A stretch of 64,000 bases of DNA. Source: Paramecium sonneborni (lineage: Eukaryota > Ciliophora > Oligohymenophorea > Peniculida > Parameciidae). A program made the position numbers and the translations under genes. This document shows positions 44,073-56,209 of the stretch, one piece after another. The DNA lies in contig CAJJDN010000014.1 in assembly GCA_905182985.1 (NCBI GenBank), positions 124,001-188,000 of the forward strand, in the 5' to 3' direction. Every line of letters starts with the position of its first letter. The stretch's first letter is position 1. The notes beneath the pieces were generated by a model, which was given only the letters and a program-made list of their open reading frames with translations, was not told where the DNA came from and ran no database searches.

Positions 44073-44381
44073 TATTTAAATATTAATCCAAACTTTTACA
44101 ATTATTACAAACAAAAAAATCACTTTAATTCTGATACCAATAGTTATTTTTATTTTATTGCTGAATTTCAAATAAGATTATATATATATTTGAATAGAAA
44201 AATATTATATATTTTTCTTAGATTTTTAAGTTTAATAATTTAATCTTATAGTTAAATATGGTTTAGTTTGAATGCTCAAATTCTAATTAGTATAAAATAT
44301 ATCAAATGAATAATTGAACAACTAATTCTTTTTATTCTTGTAAATCAAAAATTATTAAAATTAAAAATTGAAATTAAAATT
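44073..44381. other. Intergenic between divergent genes
   Basis: 309 bp shared by the promoters of the unknown gene (minus) and GCP4 (plus). No coding frame seen. Confidence 0.5.
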
Positions 44382-46758
44382 ATGCTTCACGACTTATTAT
44401 TTTCTTTATTAGGTAAACCAGGATCTTTTGTCAAGCAATTTGATAATTCTCCATTTTATATTGATGAATCATTGAATCTTTTTTCAAAACCTGAAATAGT
44501 ATAATTAAATCAAATTGTGAATTTGGGTTATCATTATTAGCAAATAGATAATTTCTTGTAAAACTAAGATGAAAAAAGCAATTATTTAAAAGTAAAATTG
44601 CAAATAAATTTATTAGGCTTTGGTATATGGAATAGATAATAGTTTGAATGATTATAGATAAACAATATTGTCTTTGGAACAAGAGTATTTAAATGAAAAA
44701 ATGTTTATAGTATCTCAATTAAATGTGAGATTACAAGCATTTTATTAAATTTTATTGAATTTACATACTTCCATTAACATAATATAGTAACACAATATGC
44801 GCGGGGGATAAATACTAGATTATCTCTATGAAAGAACATTGACAGGTAATGATAAACTATAAATAATATATTAAAACATTTTATCAGCATGTTATGAAGT
44901 GTTATTCTAATAATTATCCTCTTGGTTATAGTATGGTTAAATATTGGACACTTCAGAGGAATTTTTTATTTAAAGAATAGATGAGAAAAAGAAAACTGAT
45001 TAATATGAATATAATTGGGATACTTCATTTACTTTAAATATATAAATGTTACCTCTACATTTTGTTACTTTGTAAATGGCTGATAAAATATTATTTATTG
45101 GAAAAGCCGTGAAAGTCTTAAAAGGACAATAAGAATTATTCATTAATGAACATTAATAATTGATAAGGGAGATTGAAGTTTATGATTCTTTTACATTTAA
45201 TCGAATAGTTGATTAATTGTAAAAACAAGTTGGAGAATAATTAGTTTAATTAATAGTTAATAAACAAGAATTATTTAGTCATTTAAAAAACTTTTATTTG
45301 TTTATTCTTCTTAATAATGGAAATTTTATATAACAATTCTTGTCGGATTGTTAATCAATTTTATAATTACCTTAGACATAATAAGCTTTGTAAGAATTAA
45401 ATTTTAATTTGCATAAAATGGATTATGATTAGACAGAGAAAATGGATATGTTTATTTACAATAATGGATTTGAATATAAAACATTTTAATCTTTAAATAA
45501 TTTATAGATAAAGAATAATGTTATTTAGACAATAAATATTTTAAGAATGGGACCTGCTAGAGGGCCTGAAGATTGGAGTGGAGTATTTAGAGATGTTAAA
45601 TAATCTATAGAGAATGGATTTACATTATAAATTGTATTTAAATTTAAACAATAATTATAAAAATCTTTAGGAGGTTATTCTATGTTATAAGTTCCATAGG
45701 ATTTAAGTACTAGTTTAGTTTTATTATTTTGTTAAGATGAAGAAAATGGTGTATTTATTAGATTAAAATTGGATTAATAAAAAGTATCATCTTTATCAGT
45801 AGAATCAAAAATAAAATTTAAAGAAGAAATAATCTATAAATGGAAATTGGATAAAATAGATTTTTCTGAAGGTGATTTACATAGTTTAAAAATAAATTAT
45901 TAAAATGATGAATTATCATTAATTTTAGATGATACTTAAAGTGAAACTTAATGTAAGACTGACATTTTGCCACCTTCATAATGGAAAAAGGTGGCTTTTA
46001 AGTTTTAAAAATATTTTTAACTTGAATTAGGTAGATGTATGGTAGGTATTAAATAATATGGTTAAATTGTTGATTTATATACATGGAAAATGATAGGGAG
46101 TAATTTTTTAAATGATGCTTCCTGGAGTGGATTAACATTAAAGTATTAAGTAGAATATCCATTATCTCTACTTATCACTCCTTCTTTATAAGAAAAATTC
46201 TAATTATTTTTTAGATATTTATTTCCTATTAGACATGCTTAATTTGAATTATAATAAGTATGGATTAAACTAATTAAAAAATTCAAAAAAAAGGATTGTA
46301 AATATATAATGGGAATGCATACTTAATTAATGCATGTAGTAAATGCTTTTTATCATTATTTTTAAATGGATATTATTGCTGTATAATGGTCTAAAATGAT
46401 ATCTAGAATGTAAAATGAAATTAATTTTGAATAAATGAGAAAAATAATGGATGAATTTGAATAATCAGTTTCTAATTAATTATTTTTAAATCTATAATAA
46501 ATAGTCAAAAACATTTTTCAAGTAATAAAATTTGTACATAGATATATTGAGTAAGTAAATAGAATTGAAATGTAACATCCTTAAGTAATAAATAAGGAAT
46601 GTTATAAATTAATGGTAGAATTCGATACTTAATTTGTTGCTCTTTTTAATTTGATTTAATTATTAACAAAAAGTACTAATTAAACTGCTTTATTTTAATT
46701 GTTAACAAGAATAGATTACAATTCTTATTTTGATAACAAAACAAATGAAAAATTATGA
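44382..46758 (+). CDS. TUBGCP4: Gamma-tubulin complex component 4 (GCP4)
   Basis: Part of the ring complex that nucleates microtubules at basal bodies and the spindle. The N-terminus MLHDLLFSLLGKPGSFV matches the start characteristic of GCP4. The C-terminal GRIP2 region is clear: FFRYLFPIRHAQFELQQVWI, MGMHTQLMHVVNAFYHYFQM, DIIAVQWSKMI, INFEQMRKIMDEFEQ. One 25-nt intron was removed; 783 residues. Before GRIP2 lies an insert of about 170 residues (about 390-560) with alternating strands (FTLQIVFKF, GVFIRLKL, LHSLKINYQNDELSLILDD, LGRCMVGIKQYGQIVDLYTW). By pattern it looks like a laminin-G / ConA-like sandwich. Confidence 0.9.
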
Positions 46759-46799
46759 AGCTTTATATAGTTTATATATATATATTAAAATTAATTAAA

Positions 46800-47265
46800 A
46801 TGATTCGTCTCACACACAGTAAATCGGTAGCATGTTTTTCTGGTGCCTTGTGGGGACCAATTCATGAAAGACCTATAGTAGATAGAGTTATGTCAACATC
46901 ATAATGGCCAGTCCCATATTATTAAAGAATTTTCAAAGCTTATCCAGTTAGATGTATATATTAGATTAAAATAAGAAAATAAATAAACATGGGCAATGAA
47001 TTTAGCTGGAGCTGAAATTCATGATATTAATTGGTATTGTGCAAAATAAGCTTTGAGTAGAACATTAAAGGGAAGATAAGCTGTTGAATATGTAGAAAAT
47101 AATATTCCAACATAAAGTAAAGTGATTATTTTATCAAAAGGTTATATTGTCATTCAAAAAGACGTTTCTAGAATGGCAAAAGCATATGTAAGTGATTTAA
47201 GTCTTTTCCTAAGTGTGGCAAATAAAGAAAGTAAAGTCATTTTAGACTCAGTCGAATTGATTTGA
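46800..47265 (+). CDS. Small basic protein, possibly mitochondrial
   Basis: The ATG at 46800 gives MIRLTHSKSVACFSGALWGP, a basic amphipathic start that could be a mitochondrial presequence. A 22-nt intron was removed; 147 residues. The body has helical stretches (AMNLAGAEIHDINWYCAKQA, RTLKGRQAVEYVENNIP) and ends ESKVILDSVELI. No known family was recognised; a mitochondrial ribosome or respiratory-complex subunit would fit the size and charge. It starts 41 bp after the GCP4 stop, same strand, and its stop is 63 bp from the convergent two-TM gene. Confidence 0.6.
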
Positions 47266-47328
47266 GAAATAGTCAAAATATAAAATATTGTATAATATGC
47301 ATTAATAAGCAATATCTATCTCAGTAAT

Positions 47329-49742
47329 TCAAAAGTTTCTATGAGGAAATAATATTTCTCTTTGTAATATACCACTATTATCAGGCTTATTATTTCTTTC
47401 TTAACTAAAAAGTCCAAAATTTTCAGAGGAATCATCTTCAAAGTCTTTTTTTATCTAAGATCTCGATTTACTCTATCTCATTTATTTTACTTTTTTTCTA
47501 AGTATATATTTTATTCTATGACTTAATTTTTGTTCTACGAGATCGAAATCTATAAATTAAGAAACTTCAAAAATATCTCGTACTTCTTTGCCTAATTTAT
47601 CTATTAATAATTCATTCACTCTCCCTAATTCTTTTTAAGGATCATTTATTTTATCATAAGCCTATTTTAATAATTATTAATTTACCTTATATAACTTCTA
47701 ATATGCTTTAATAGATGCTGGAATAGCTGCTTTTTTATCATCTGAATGTTTTTTCATAGCCAATTAGGCTATTTAACCAACTGACATGGATGAATTTGAA
47801 TTTTCTGTCAATTTTTATCTAAATTAATAATATTTAAATTTACGTATAAACTTCTACTCTACTAGGTAGTTTTTTCTCTTCTAATAGTGAAATTACTTAT
47901 TTTGGGGCAAAATTAAATAAGATTTATTAATTTTTATCCAACATCAACTCCTTTAATAAATTAATTTCTTTAACTTTTTCTAAAATAACATATATATCAA
48001 TATCAGAATTAATTCTATCTCTATAATATAATTAAATTATATAATTTACACTGCCTTCATAAGAAGTATAGAAGTTCTATCTTTAAAACATCTACCTCCT
48101 GTCATTTAATGACAAAGAAACTTAAATGTAAATTAAATGTGCCGAGCTCTAGTAAGAACTTATGATATTTAATTTGTTAAATATTCTTTCCGACTTTTAA
48201 AACCAAGTTTTGACACAATTTCTTCTTATTGTTTTTGAAATTCTGATTTTATTTCTGAAGATGTATTTTTTATCATTTATTTTTAATTTTATGTATTATG
48301 AGGTGTATCTTCATTTAAAACTTGAATTCGAATTTCTTCATCTTATAAAGGTTAAGTTAATGATTTTTTGTGAGGCAAATTTGAATCTTGCATTTCTATA
48401 ATTTTAGGCGTTTATGTCTTTTTTTTGATTTAAGTTATTTTCTTAACCAAGTCATCATTTCTAAGCTTTTAAGAATTTTTACTAGTATCAAAATTAAAAT
48501 CATAAACTTTATTTGCAAGTTCTATTAAATCTATTAAATATTTATTTAAATCTCATACATTATTATTTATTGTAAAATGCAACAAAAAAACCCAAAAATA
48601 CAACCACTATATTTACAAAACCTCCTAGATATGATAAAAGGTCATCAACTTTTTAAAATTTTCTTGTGATATATTTTGTATAAGGACTTCTTCTAAAATA
48701 TAAAGCTATATATTATTTATCTGTTGGAGATCCTAAAGTAGTGATATCTCTAAAATCTGCAGGTTCTTTCATAAAAACATTTTCTAATTGTTCATCATCA
48801 AATACTGGAACCAAGCTCTAATCAGTATTGATTTGATATTTTTTAAAAAATATGTCTGATTAACGAGATAATTTAAAAGGAACAAACTAAAAATAAACTT
48901 CATCATCTAAATAGCCTTATATGTATTCTGTTGGTTTTGATGGATTTACTATAGTGTTAGTCATGTATCTAGATAGAAAATGATTTGAAATACATTCTTA
49001 TTCTATAAGAACCTTCACTTGATAACCATTTTTCCATTACATCTTTTGGTGCACATTCTGGATGCCAAGTTAGATATTCATTTTTTGAAGTATCATTTTT
49101 ACAATCTGTTATTTCAATTTTTGCAAAATCTAAATATTCGCTTGAGTATCTTCCACCAACAGTCAATGAATAATTAAGACTATAAATAAAATGAAAGAAT
49201 TACTCTGGACAAAGCCATGTTGACAATCCTAATTAATTATATTGATCTGTAAAATTAAGATCATATTTATCGAATATTTTTTGAAATCTATCTAATGTAC
49301 AAGGGATTAAATTTGTTAGATTTTCATATTTAATAGTTGTTCCATTACTCAATCTTACATATGTTCTTTATTTATCAGATAAATATACCTAGCTTTTATT
49401 GAAATGTTAAAAAATGGATTTGTATTGAAGGCTGCTTTTTATTCGATTGAAATAGCAAACATAAAATTATCTGAAGTAAATTTAATCCTATCAGGGTTTT
49501 CTTCAAATACTGTTTATGTCTCTGCTGTGATATTTGTCTTTCCTAAGAAATCGATTATGTTTGATTAAAAAAATATTGCAACGATTGCTACAATCAAACA
49601 AGATAAAATTCCTCCTCCACCTGTTTTATATTAATCTTCTCCATTGAGGTTTAATGAAATACTTTATCCAAACAGATCTATTTATTTAAAAACTAGTTAA
49701 TGATTTCATCTAATAAATACATTATTGGGACTTTGCTAACAT
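47329..49742 (-). CDS. Two-TM protein with large lumenal/extracellular domain
   Basis: Seven introns (23-29 nt) join into exactly 744 codons. The N-terminus has FGQSISLNLNGEDQYKTGGG just before the first membrane helix (LSCLIVAIVAIFFQS). About 330 outer residues with Asn-X-Thr/Ser sites and paired Cys follow (IPCTLDRFQK, STWLCPEQFF, EITDCKNDTS, WHPECAPKDV). A second helix (LLSYLGGFVNIVVVFLGFFV) precedes a cytoplasmic tail of about 320 residues, rich in Lys/Gln/Glu. This layout, N-terminal loop-GGGG-TM, outer domain, TM, tail, looks like a ciliate-expanded membrane family; I cannot name a function. Receptor or channel-accessory roles are possible. Confidence 0.7.
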
Positions 49743-50261
49743 TCTTGATTTAATATAAATATTAATTACAACAGTAATTTATACAAAATTTTACTCTAAT
49801 TGATGTATCATATTTCATAATTTCATGTTCTAACTTAAATCAATATGTTTTATATACAGAATACAAAAAAGTGCAAATATTGAATATAACAAAAATTGAG
49901 TTAAGTTAAATTTTTTAAAATGTCATAAAAATTCATTATTTTTATTGATATTTGAATCTCTTTTATTATATACAAATTATATCAAAATAATAATATTTTA
50001 TAACAACAAAATCAAAATTCCTTTTATAAACATTACTATATAACTATATTTTTAAAATATGTGAATTCAAATATCAATTTTTATTTAACAGTAATTTAGA
50101 TCTATTAATATAATGATTATTTAAACTTAGAACTTATTTATAAATAATTATAAAGAAGACTTCATTATTGATTTTTTAGAGCCCATTTTATATTTTTATA
50201 AATTACTTATAATAATAAACTTGAGCGCTATAATTTAAAAGCATATATATATAAAAAGTTT
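49743..50261. other. Intergenic, AT-rich
   Basis: Upstream region of the two-TM gene and 3' flank of the Cys-rich gene. No coding frame recognised. Confidence 0.5.
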
Positions 50262-50705
50262 TCATTAATTCTAACTACAATGTAAGCATGAAACAAAATC
50301 TCCATTATGAAGATAAATTTTTACACTACAAATTAAACAACAGAATTATGCACAATAATAACATTAATAAATGCATTTTTGACAAGCTAATCGTGAACAT
50401 TCAACACATATTGTATTTGCATTTAATGGTTTTGTATCACAATTTTTACAAACTAAATTAGTTTCTTCTTCAGTTTCCATAATTTATCCATTTTACTTTT
50501 GTTATTTATTAACTGTATAATAATAAAATGAATTACAATAACTAATGAATTCTTATTTTGATACACTTTTTTTAGTAATTGGAACACTTGAACTTATTCT
50601 TTATTCGGATATCTTCATTAAGGCTAGTTCTTTTGCTAAATCATTATTAATTTCCTTAAAAACTTCTTATCGAATTTCATAGTAGTATGGACTTTGGCGG
50701 AGCAT
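50262..50705 (-). CDS. Small Cys-rich zinc-binding protein
   Basis: 137 residues if a 30-nt intron (GTTATTG...ATACAG) is removed, 147 if it is retained; both keep the frame. The first 65 residues are charged and helical (YYYEIRQEVFKEINNDLAKE). The last 70 hold a dense set of Cys pairs: CKNC, CVEC, CQKC, CYYC, CLIC and CLHC. Six CxxC pairs, 13 Cys in 52 residues, would bind two or three zinc ions in a RING- or ribbon-like fold, but the spacing does not match a classic RING because no His ligand lies in the right place. The start codon is 41 bp from that of the divergent SAXO-like gene. Confidence 0.75.
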
Positions 50706-50746
50706 ATTTTTAATGTAAAATTTTAATAATAAATAAATTTTATTCA

Positions 50747-51582
50747 ATGAATAAGTAGGTACAGAATGGTTTTAAGACTCCAGATAAATCATCACAAAAA
50801 ATATCCTAATATAATGGAAAATGTGTATGCTAGATTTGCACCTGTGGAAAAGATAAATGTCCTCCTTAATAAATGCATGTTAATCCATCTCATTTTGATA
50901 CTACAAATCGCAAATCCTATGTGAAATGGGATGTTAAGAAAACTACACCTATAATACCTGAATAATATAGAATTAATTTTGGAACTTAATCATTTGTTTC
51001 ATCTTATTAAAGAGATTATACTCCTTAAAAGACTCCAGAAAGACCGACAAGAAAAACTCAAGAAATGACAATACCATACCATAGACCTTTTGTTTCATCA
51101 ACAGAATATAATTAAAGATATTAACCTTATGATAATATGCCTGTATCTCTGAAACCTAAATATTTTTATTAAGAAAACCCAAATAAAATATAAGCTAGTA
51201 CAACTTATAGTGAAAATTTTAAAGCCTAACCAATATCAAATTAATACTAAATTAAACATCATGATTCATCTTTTACTCCTACTAAAATTTAATTTAATGC
51301 TAATTCTAAATATTAAGAAGACTATACACCTTAAAAAGGTTCTAAAGCAGTCCAAATTAAACATAAAAATTAATCTCCTTTTGGAGGAGTAAATAATATA
51401 GAAAAATATTCATCTTATCAGAAAGATTATAAGAGACTTGATGATGATACTTATAAAAAACCTTAATGTCCTATTAGAATGCTTCCAACTCCAGATAGGT
51501 AATATTTATTATCACAATTAATAGAAGTAAGAGTCCAAATAAACATTTAATATTTAGTGCTCATAAAAGTGATTGGGAATGA
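50747..51582 (+). CDS. SAXO-like axonemal microtubule-stabilising protein
   Basis: The N-terminus CVCQICTCGKDKCPP matches the Cys-rich start of SAXO (FAM154) proteins. The body then repeats the short Mn-type motif seen in that family: VSSYQRDYTPQKTPERP, VSSTEYNQRYQPYD, ANSKYQEDYTPQKGSK, YSSYQKDYKRLDDD. One 26-nt intron near the end gives 269 residues with the tail KHLIFSAHKSDWE. SAXO proteins bind along the inside or outside of doublet microtubules and stabilise cilia. The order of N-terminal Cys motif, then repeats, supports the call well. Confidence 0.82.
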
Positions 51583-51705
51583 TCTAATTAAAAATAATAT
51601 TGTATCAAATAACTTAAAAAAATTTAGTATTATTTTTATTTTTTCTATATAATAATCATTCTATCATTAATTTACCATTATATATTATATAAAATTTAAA
51701 TATTT

Positions 51706-52679
51706 ATGTTATTTCCATTTTGCATCAATGAATCTTATATAGATCAAGTTTTCAACCAAAATCCAATATCTTTACTTACTACAAAAATGAATCCTGCCAG
51801 ATTTGGATTTGGAGATGGAGTTGTTAAGGGAGAAAATTCATTTTTATAAATTAGAAGATTAATTTCCATCACTCATAAAAATTAGAATAAGTATCAAATT
51901 TATAAATTAGTCAATACTTTTAAATATCATTTTCCAAACAATTTGTTAGGCTAACTTAGTTTTATCAAAATCACAATCCAAAACCAATTAAATATTTATT
52001 ACTATAAGAGCGTTTACCTTAAAAATAATATTATTTTAGAGGAATTCGTGTTTTATCAGATAGATCTATTTCAGCATTTATAGGGGAAACAAGTTAATAT
52101 GAAAGTGAAAACTTTCTTAATATCAATAAAAATTTCTTTGATATCAAATTATCAATAGACAAACAAAATTGCAGTTTAACTTATTTCTATGATTATCTAT
52201 TCTCTTAAGAAAAATTAAAAATAATATAGCATAAAACAAAAATTGTTCTTCCAAATTATAGTGAAAGCTATCTAAGGTTTAGAAGTATTTTTAGGGAAAC
52301 TTATTTGCTTAATGGCCATATTGGTAAACAACCAAATATTGAATTTGGTTTTACTAAACAGATAAATTAATCTAGCTATTTTAGTGTTTTATCGAAATTT
52401 GGTTTTAAATTAAATTAATTTAATTATGAGTATCCTTATTGTTCACTACTACCATAAATAACACTGCAATATAAAGGATGGATAACAAAACTTGGATTGG
52501 AAGCTAAATTTATTGAATAAGAGTCCATAAGTCCTTATTTATAAATGGAAATGGTTTTATGGGAGGATCCTATGTAATTATTCTCCTTATCATTTAGTCT
52601 TTTTATTAAAATTTTATTTAAAAATATAAAACCAAGTGTTTAGATAAACTTTGACTATGATTTACAAAAATAAAGTTGA
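51706..52679 (+). CDS. Unrecognised beta-rich protein
   Basis: 317 residues after removing one 20-nt intron; the frame closes exactly. It starts MLFPFCINESYIDQVF and contains MNPARFGFGDGVVKGENSFL. The second half alternates short beta strands with aromatic ends (IEFGFTKQINQSSYFSVLSK, FGFKLNQFNYEYPYCSLLPQ, ITLQYKGWITKLGLEAKF, LFSLSFSLFIKILF). That is the look of an outer-membrane beta-barrel such as those of mitochondria, but no family motif is seen. It needs a structure prediction to decide. Confidence 0.6.
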
Positions 52680-53137
52680 ACAAAACATTTTTATATAACT
52701 TAATAATAATTTAAATAATAGAAAAAGTTTGGATGGTTTTTATTTTTGTAAAGAAAATAAACCTAATATAAGATGATAAATGGCTCACTTTCTGTTAGTT
52801 ATTTTTATAGTTTATTTCACATATATATTATAACTTTGTTTTTAAAAATATATTAATTGAAAATTCATAATTCAAAAGGAAATTAGAAAAAAATAAAATA
52901 TTTAAATTACTTAATTCAATTAATTAGATTTTAGTTATTTTAACTTTTGGAATATTAAAAACTAAATTTATTTTTACAAAAATTATCAAGAAATATTGTT
53001 AAAGATTTTTTCTTTTTTTTTATCAAATATAATCAATGAATCGAAAGTATCACTTTTTTTGTTAGTACTTTAAAACAATTCTGGAAATTTATAGTTTTAC
53101 CAAACTCTAATTTTTTTTTCGTGTAATTTTAAGATAC
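52680..53137. other. Intergenic, AT-rich
   Basis: Between two convergent genes; long A/T runs, no coding frame recognised. Confidence 0.5.
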
Positions 53138-53473
53138 TCATTTTATATCGATCCTATTGCCTATTTTTTAATTAAAACTACGTTAATTATAATTAAATAC
53201 TAAATAATCAACTAATTAAACATCTTTAACTAGACCTCCTATTTCTGAACTTTATAATGAATATTGCCTTTACTTTCTAGAATTACATCTTATGGCCATA
53301 TTTCCTTATGCTTTTGAATCAATTGTTTGAGGCCGGGATGCTAAAGGCCTTTAAAATGGAGAAAAAAAATCGCTTCTCTTTTTGTATTCTCTAGACAAGC
53401 TTCTTTATTCTGATTCGTCCATTTTGACTTGCATAAATCTAGGTTTTGGACTACAAAATGAATACTAACTCAT
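53138..53473 (-). CDS. Small basic protein, unrecognised
   Basis: The ATG at 53473 gives 111 residues without needing an intron: MSQYSFCSPKPRFMQVKMD, then ESEQRSLSREYKKRSDFFSP, then FQRPLASRPQTIDSK and a Gln/Ser/Arg-rich middle. A 19-nt GTT...TAG stretch near the end could instead be an intron. Ser/Arg/Pro content suggests a disordered, phosphorylated protein. It starts 61 bp downstream of the stop of the RING/LRR gene, on the same strand. No family recognised. Confidence 0.5.
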
Positions 53474-53534
53474 TATTAATAGTTCTAAAATAGATAAATA
53501 ATAATATTTATTATAATAAAAAAACTAATTAAAA

Positions 53535-55445
53535 TCATATTGATATTTAGACACCATACTTCTTGAGTTCATCAATTTTTTTCTTGGCTTTAGACGCTAT
53601 TAACGAATTTTGATTCATATAAAATAATCTAAGTTAAGTTTGAGGATTTTATTTTAAAAGAACTAAAATAAAATCAAGAGATTTTTCGGTTAATAGATTT
53701 TGTTAAAGATGGAATGTATGAATTCTAAATTTTGAGAATATTTTTACTTAGATTCTGACAAGGTTAAAAGTAATTTATGAAATAAATCATCGACTAATAA
53801 GCATTTACTTAATTTTAAGACTTTAACATTTGAAGTACCTTTTAAATACTCTCCAAGAATTTAAATAATTGAGTCATTAAAATCTAAACTATAAAATAGT
53901 ATTACCTATTTAACTTAAATCTACAATTTCATTCTTATCTTAGTGAATGATTGTTAAAGTATGAGATAATTTTTCATTCATTTTTTAATTATTGGTAAAT
54001 CTTTTAGTTTATTTTTAATTGCTATTTTAGTTAGTATTATTAAATTTTGAAAACTTTTATATTGTTGTTGAAGAAGTGTCAAACATTTCACTATTTGATA
54101 GAGTAGCACTTCTTTCTTTTAATCTAGTAAATTAGGATTAAACTGAATTAAAATTGATTTATTTTGATATATCAAATGAAGGTGAAGCTGGCTGAGTAGG
54201 TTATTGAGAAAATACTTCTGAATTTCTTTTACCTCTTCCTACATCTATTTATAAAGGTTTCTTTTCTTAAATTTTAACTAATTCCTCTTAAGGTTATTTA
54301 TCATCCAATAAGAAATCAGATTATTCATTTAATTAATTCTTATTATCAGATAGACTTGAAGATATGGGTAGTAAAGAATCTAGTTTATTATTTTCTTATT
54401 TTTTATTATTTAATCCCATTAATTAAGAAATATAATTAGAAATTACTTATATTGGAACTTAAATTTCGTGAGATTTCTAAGTTGAATCAATTAAAATAGT
54501 GATTGATTCTTTTATAAGATTAAATTGTTTCAATAAAGTTTAGCCAGAATTAATAATTATTTAATCAAATTTTCTAAATTTAGACTATTATGATTCATCC
54601 ACTAATTAGCTTAATTGATAACTGGCTTAATTTAGCCATTAATCTGCTTCACATTATAATTGTGAAAATTCAAAATCTATTTTATTAAGAATAATTTCTT
54701 ATGAAGTTTAATAAGCTTAATTAATTTTCAAAAGAGTTTGATTTTTGATTTCTTCAATTTATTTATTTAAATCATTGAAGTATAATTCAATTTTAGATTT
54801 GATACAACATTATTATTGATTGAATCCTAATTATAGCAATTATTCTAATTGTTCTTTATTATTCCTTTCAGTTTGAATTTATTTATATAGACAAGATATC
54901 TCATTAACAGTAAATTCAATTTATTTCCAGAATTATTCAATAGGAAGATAATTATGAAATTTATGAGGGCCAAATAAAGCACAATTTACACAAATACATT
55001 ATCCATCTTCTTAACATATAAGTTCTAATTCTTTTTAATGTAATTAACATATAGAAGTCTTTGAAGTGGCCTCTGTGAATGTAAATTATGATGTAGATTT
55101 TTCAGAATAATACTGACCAACTTCTTTAGTAGAATTTGGAATTTGTTAATCATCAGGAGTATTAAATGTTGGTAAACATGATAATGCTGATTATTAACGT
55201 TTTTTAAGCATAGTTAAAATACTTTAATTTTGAGGAAAGCATTTCTAATCTCTATGAACATTACACTCAATTCTTGATAATAATATTAATAGATACCTAT
55301 CTTCATTACATTTCAAAGATTAACCTCCAGATATATATTATTGAACACATTAATAACAAACTGAATGTCCACAACTTGGTAAAACAAATGGAGAATGACT
55401 TGTTTAATTGAATTCAATTTAGCATTAGCAGCACTAAAATTCCAT
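53535..55445 (-). CDS. RING / B-box protein with C-terminal leucine-rich repeats
   Basis: Probable E3 ubiquitin ligase of TRIM-like plan. The start at 55445 leads directly into a RING finger: CCQCQIEF...LPSCGHSVCYQCVQQYI..G..LKC (residues 5-50, Cys3-His-Cys4 order). A B-box comes at about 135-165: CQLHQKELELICQEDGQCIC, VNCALFGPHKFH. Then a coiled-coil and a long Gln/Asn/Ser-rich linker. The C-terminus (about 130 residues, two introns of 22 and 23 nt) reads VKVLKLSKCLLVDDLFHKLL, FHLQQNLLTEKSLDFILVLL, NPQTQLRLFYMNQNSL: leucine-rich repeats of the ribonuclease-inhibitor type. RING plus B-box plus LRR in one chain is unusual. Middle exon borders were not all fixed. Confidence 0.75.
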
Positions 55446-55483
55446 TAATATTTATATTATTTTAATGTACTGTGATTAAATTT

Positions 55484-55979
55484 TCATCTATAACTCTTTT
55501 ATCTTCTAGCTCTGGCACCTTTACCACCAAACTTTCTTGGTTCGCATCTTCTTGGATCAGCAACTAAGAGTGTTCTGTCATATTACAATAAGAGATCCTT
55601 GATTTCTCTCTTTTAAGTTTCATCTACATATTTTTAATAGTAAGCAACAATTCCTTTACTAATTGCCTAAATAATATAAGATTGCTATACTACCTATCTG
55701 ATAGCATATATTTATGCAGTTGTACCACCACCTCTGACAGTGACTCTAATGTCTAATCTACCTGTTCTAACTTAACCAAGAAGCAAAAGTGGTTCAAGAG
55801 CCTTTTATCTTAAAGGAGCTGGGTTCACCAATTCAATTGGGGCACCATTTACTCTAACCAAACCTTATCATCTAATTTAAACAAGTACCCTTTCCTTCTC
55901 TTACACTTGCACTTGCAACAGCATTCTTCTTTCTACCAAATGTTTGAACCAATTTTGGTTTTGTTTGAGGAGTTGACAT
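55484..55979 (-). CDS. RPS16: 40S ribosomal protein S16 (uS9 family)
   Basis: Small-subunit ribosomal protein whose C-terminal tail reaches the P-site tRNA. After removing 25- and 27-nt introns the frame gives 147 residues: VQTFGRKKNAVASA, VRVNGAPIELVNP, LRQKALEPLLLLG, DIRVTVRGGGTTAQIYAIRQ, AISKGIVAYYQKYVDE, then YDRTLLVADPRRCEPRKFGG, ARARRQKSYR at the end. The terminal Tyr-Arg is invariant in S16 and confirms the stop. Both exon joins restore perfectly conserved positions, showing how reliable the tiny-intron rule is here. The start is at the first ATG. Confidence 0.97.
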
Positions 55980-56209
55980 ATCCAATAATTAAATTATTTA
56001 ATTTAATCAATTTTTTATATTAAATGACAATGTAGCACAAATTGGATAAAATTGAATACTATAATAACCTTGCTAATATTGCTATCATCTAATGAAAAAG
56101 AATCATAATAATACTCAAACTACAGAATTTAAACTTTTAAAGAAAATAAAATTATCGAATTATTTAAAAAAGACTCTAAGAATAATATACTTGAATTCAT
56201 TATAATATT

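Noticed and set aside
48969..49166. A separate small gene of 65 codons
   Set aside because: It is an internal exon of the two-TM protein gene and joins its neighbours by 25-nt introns.
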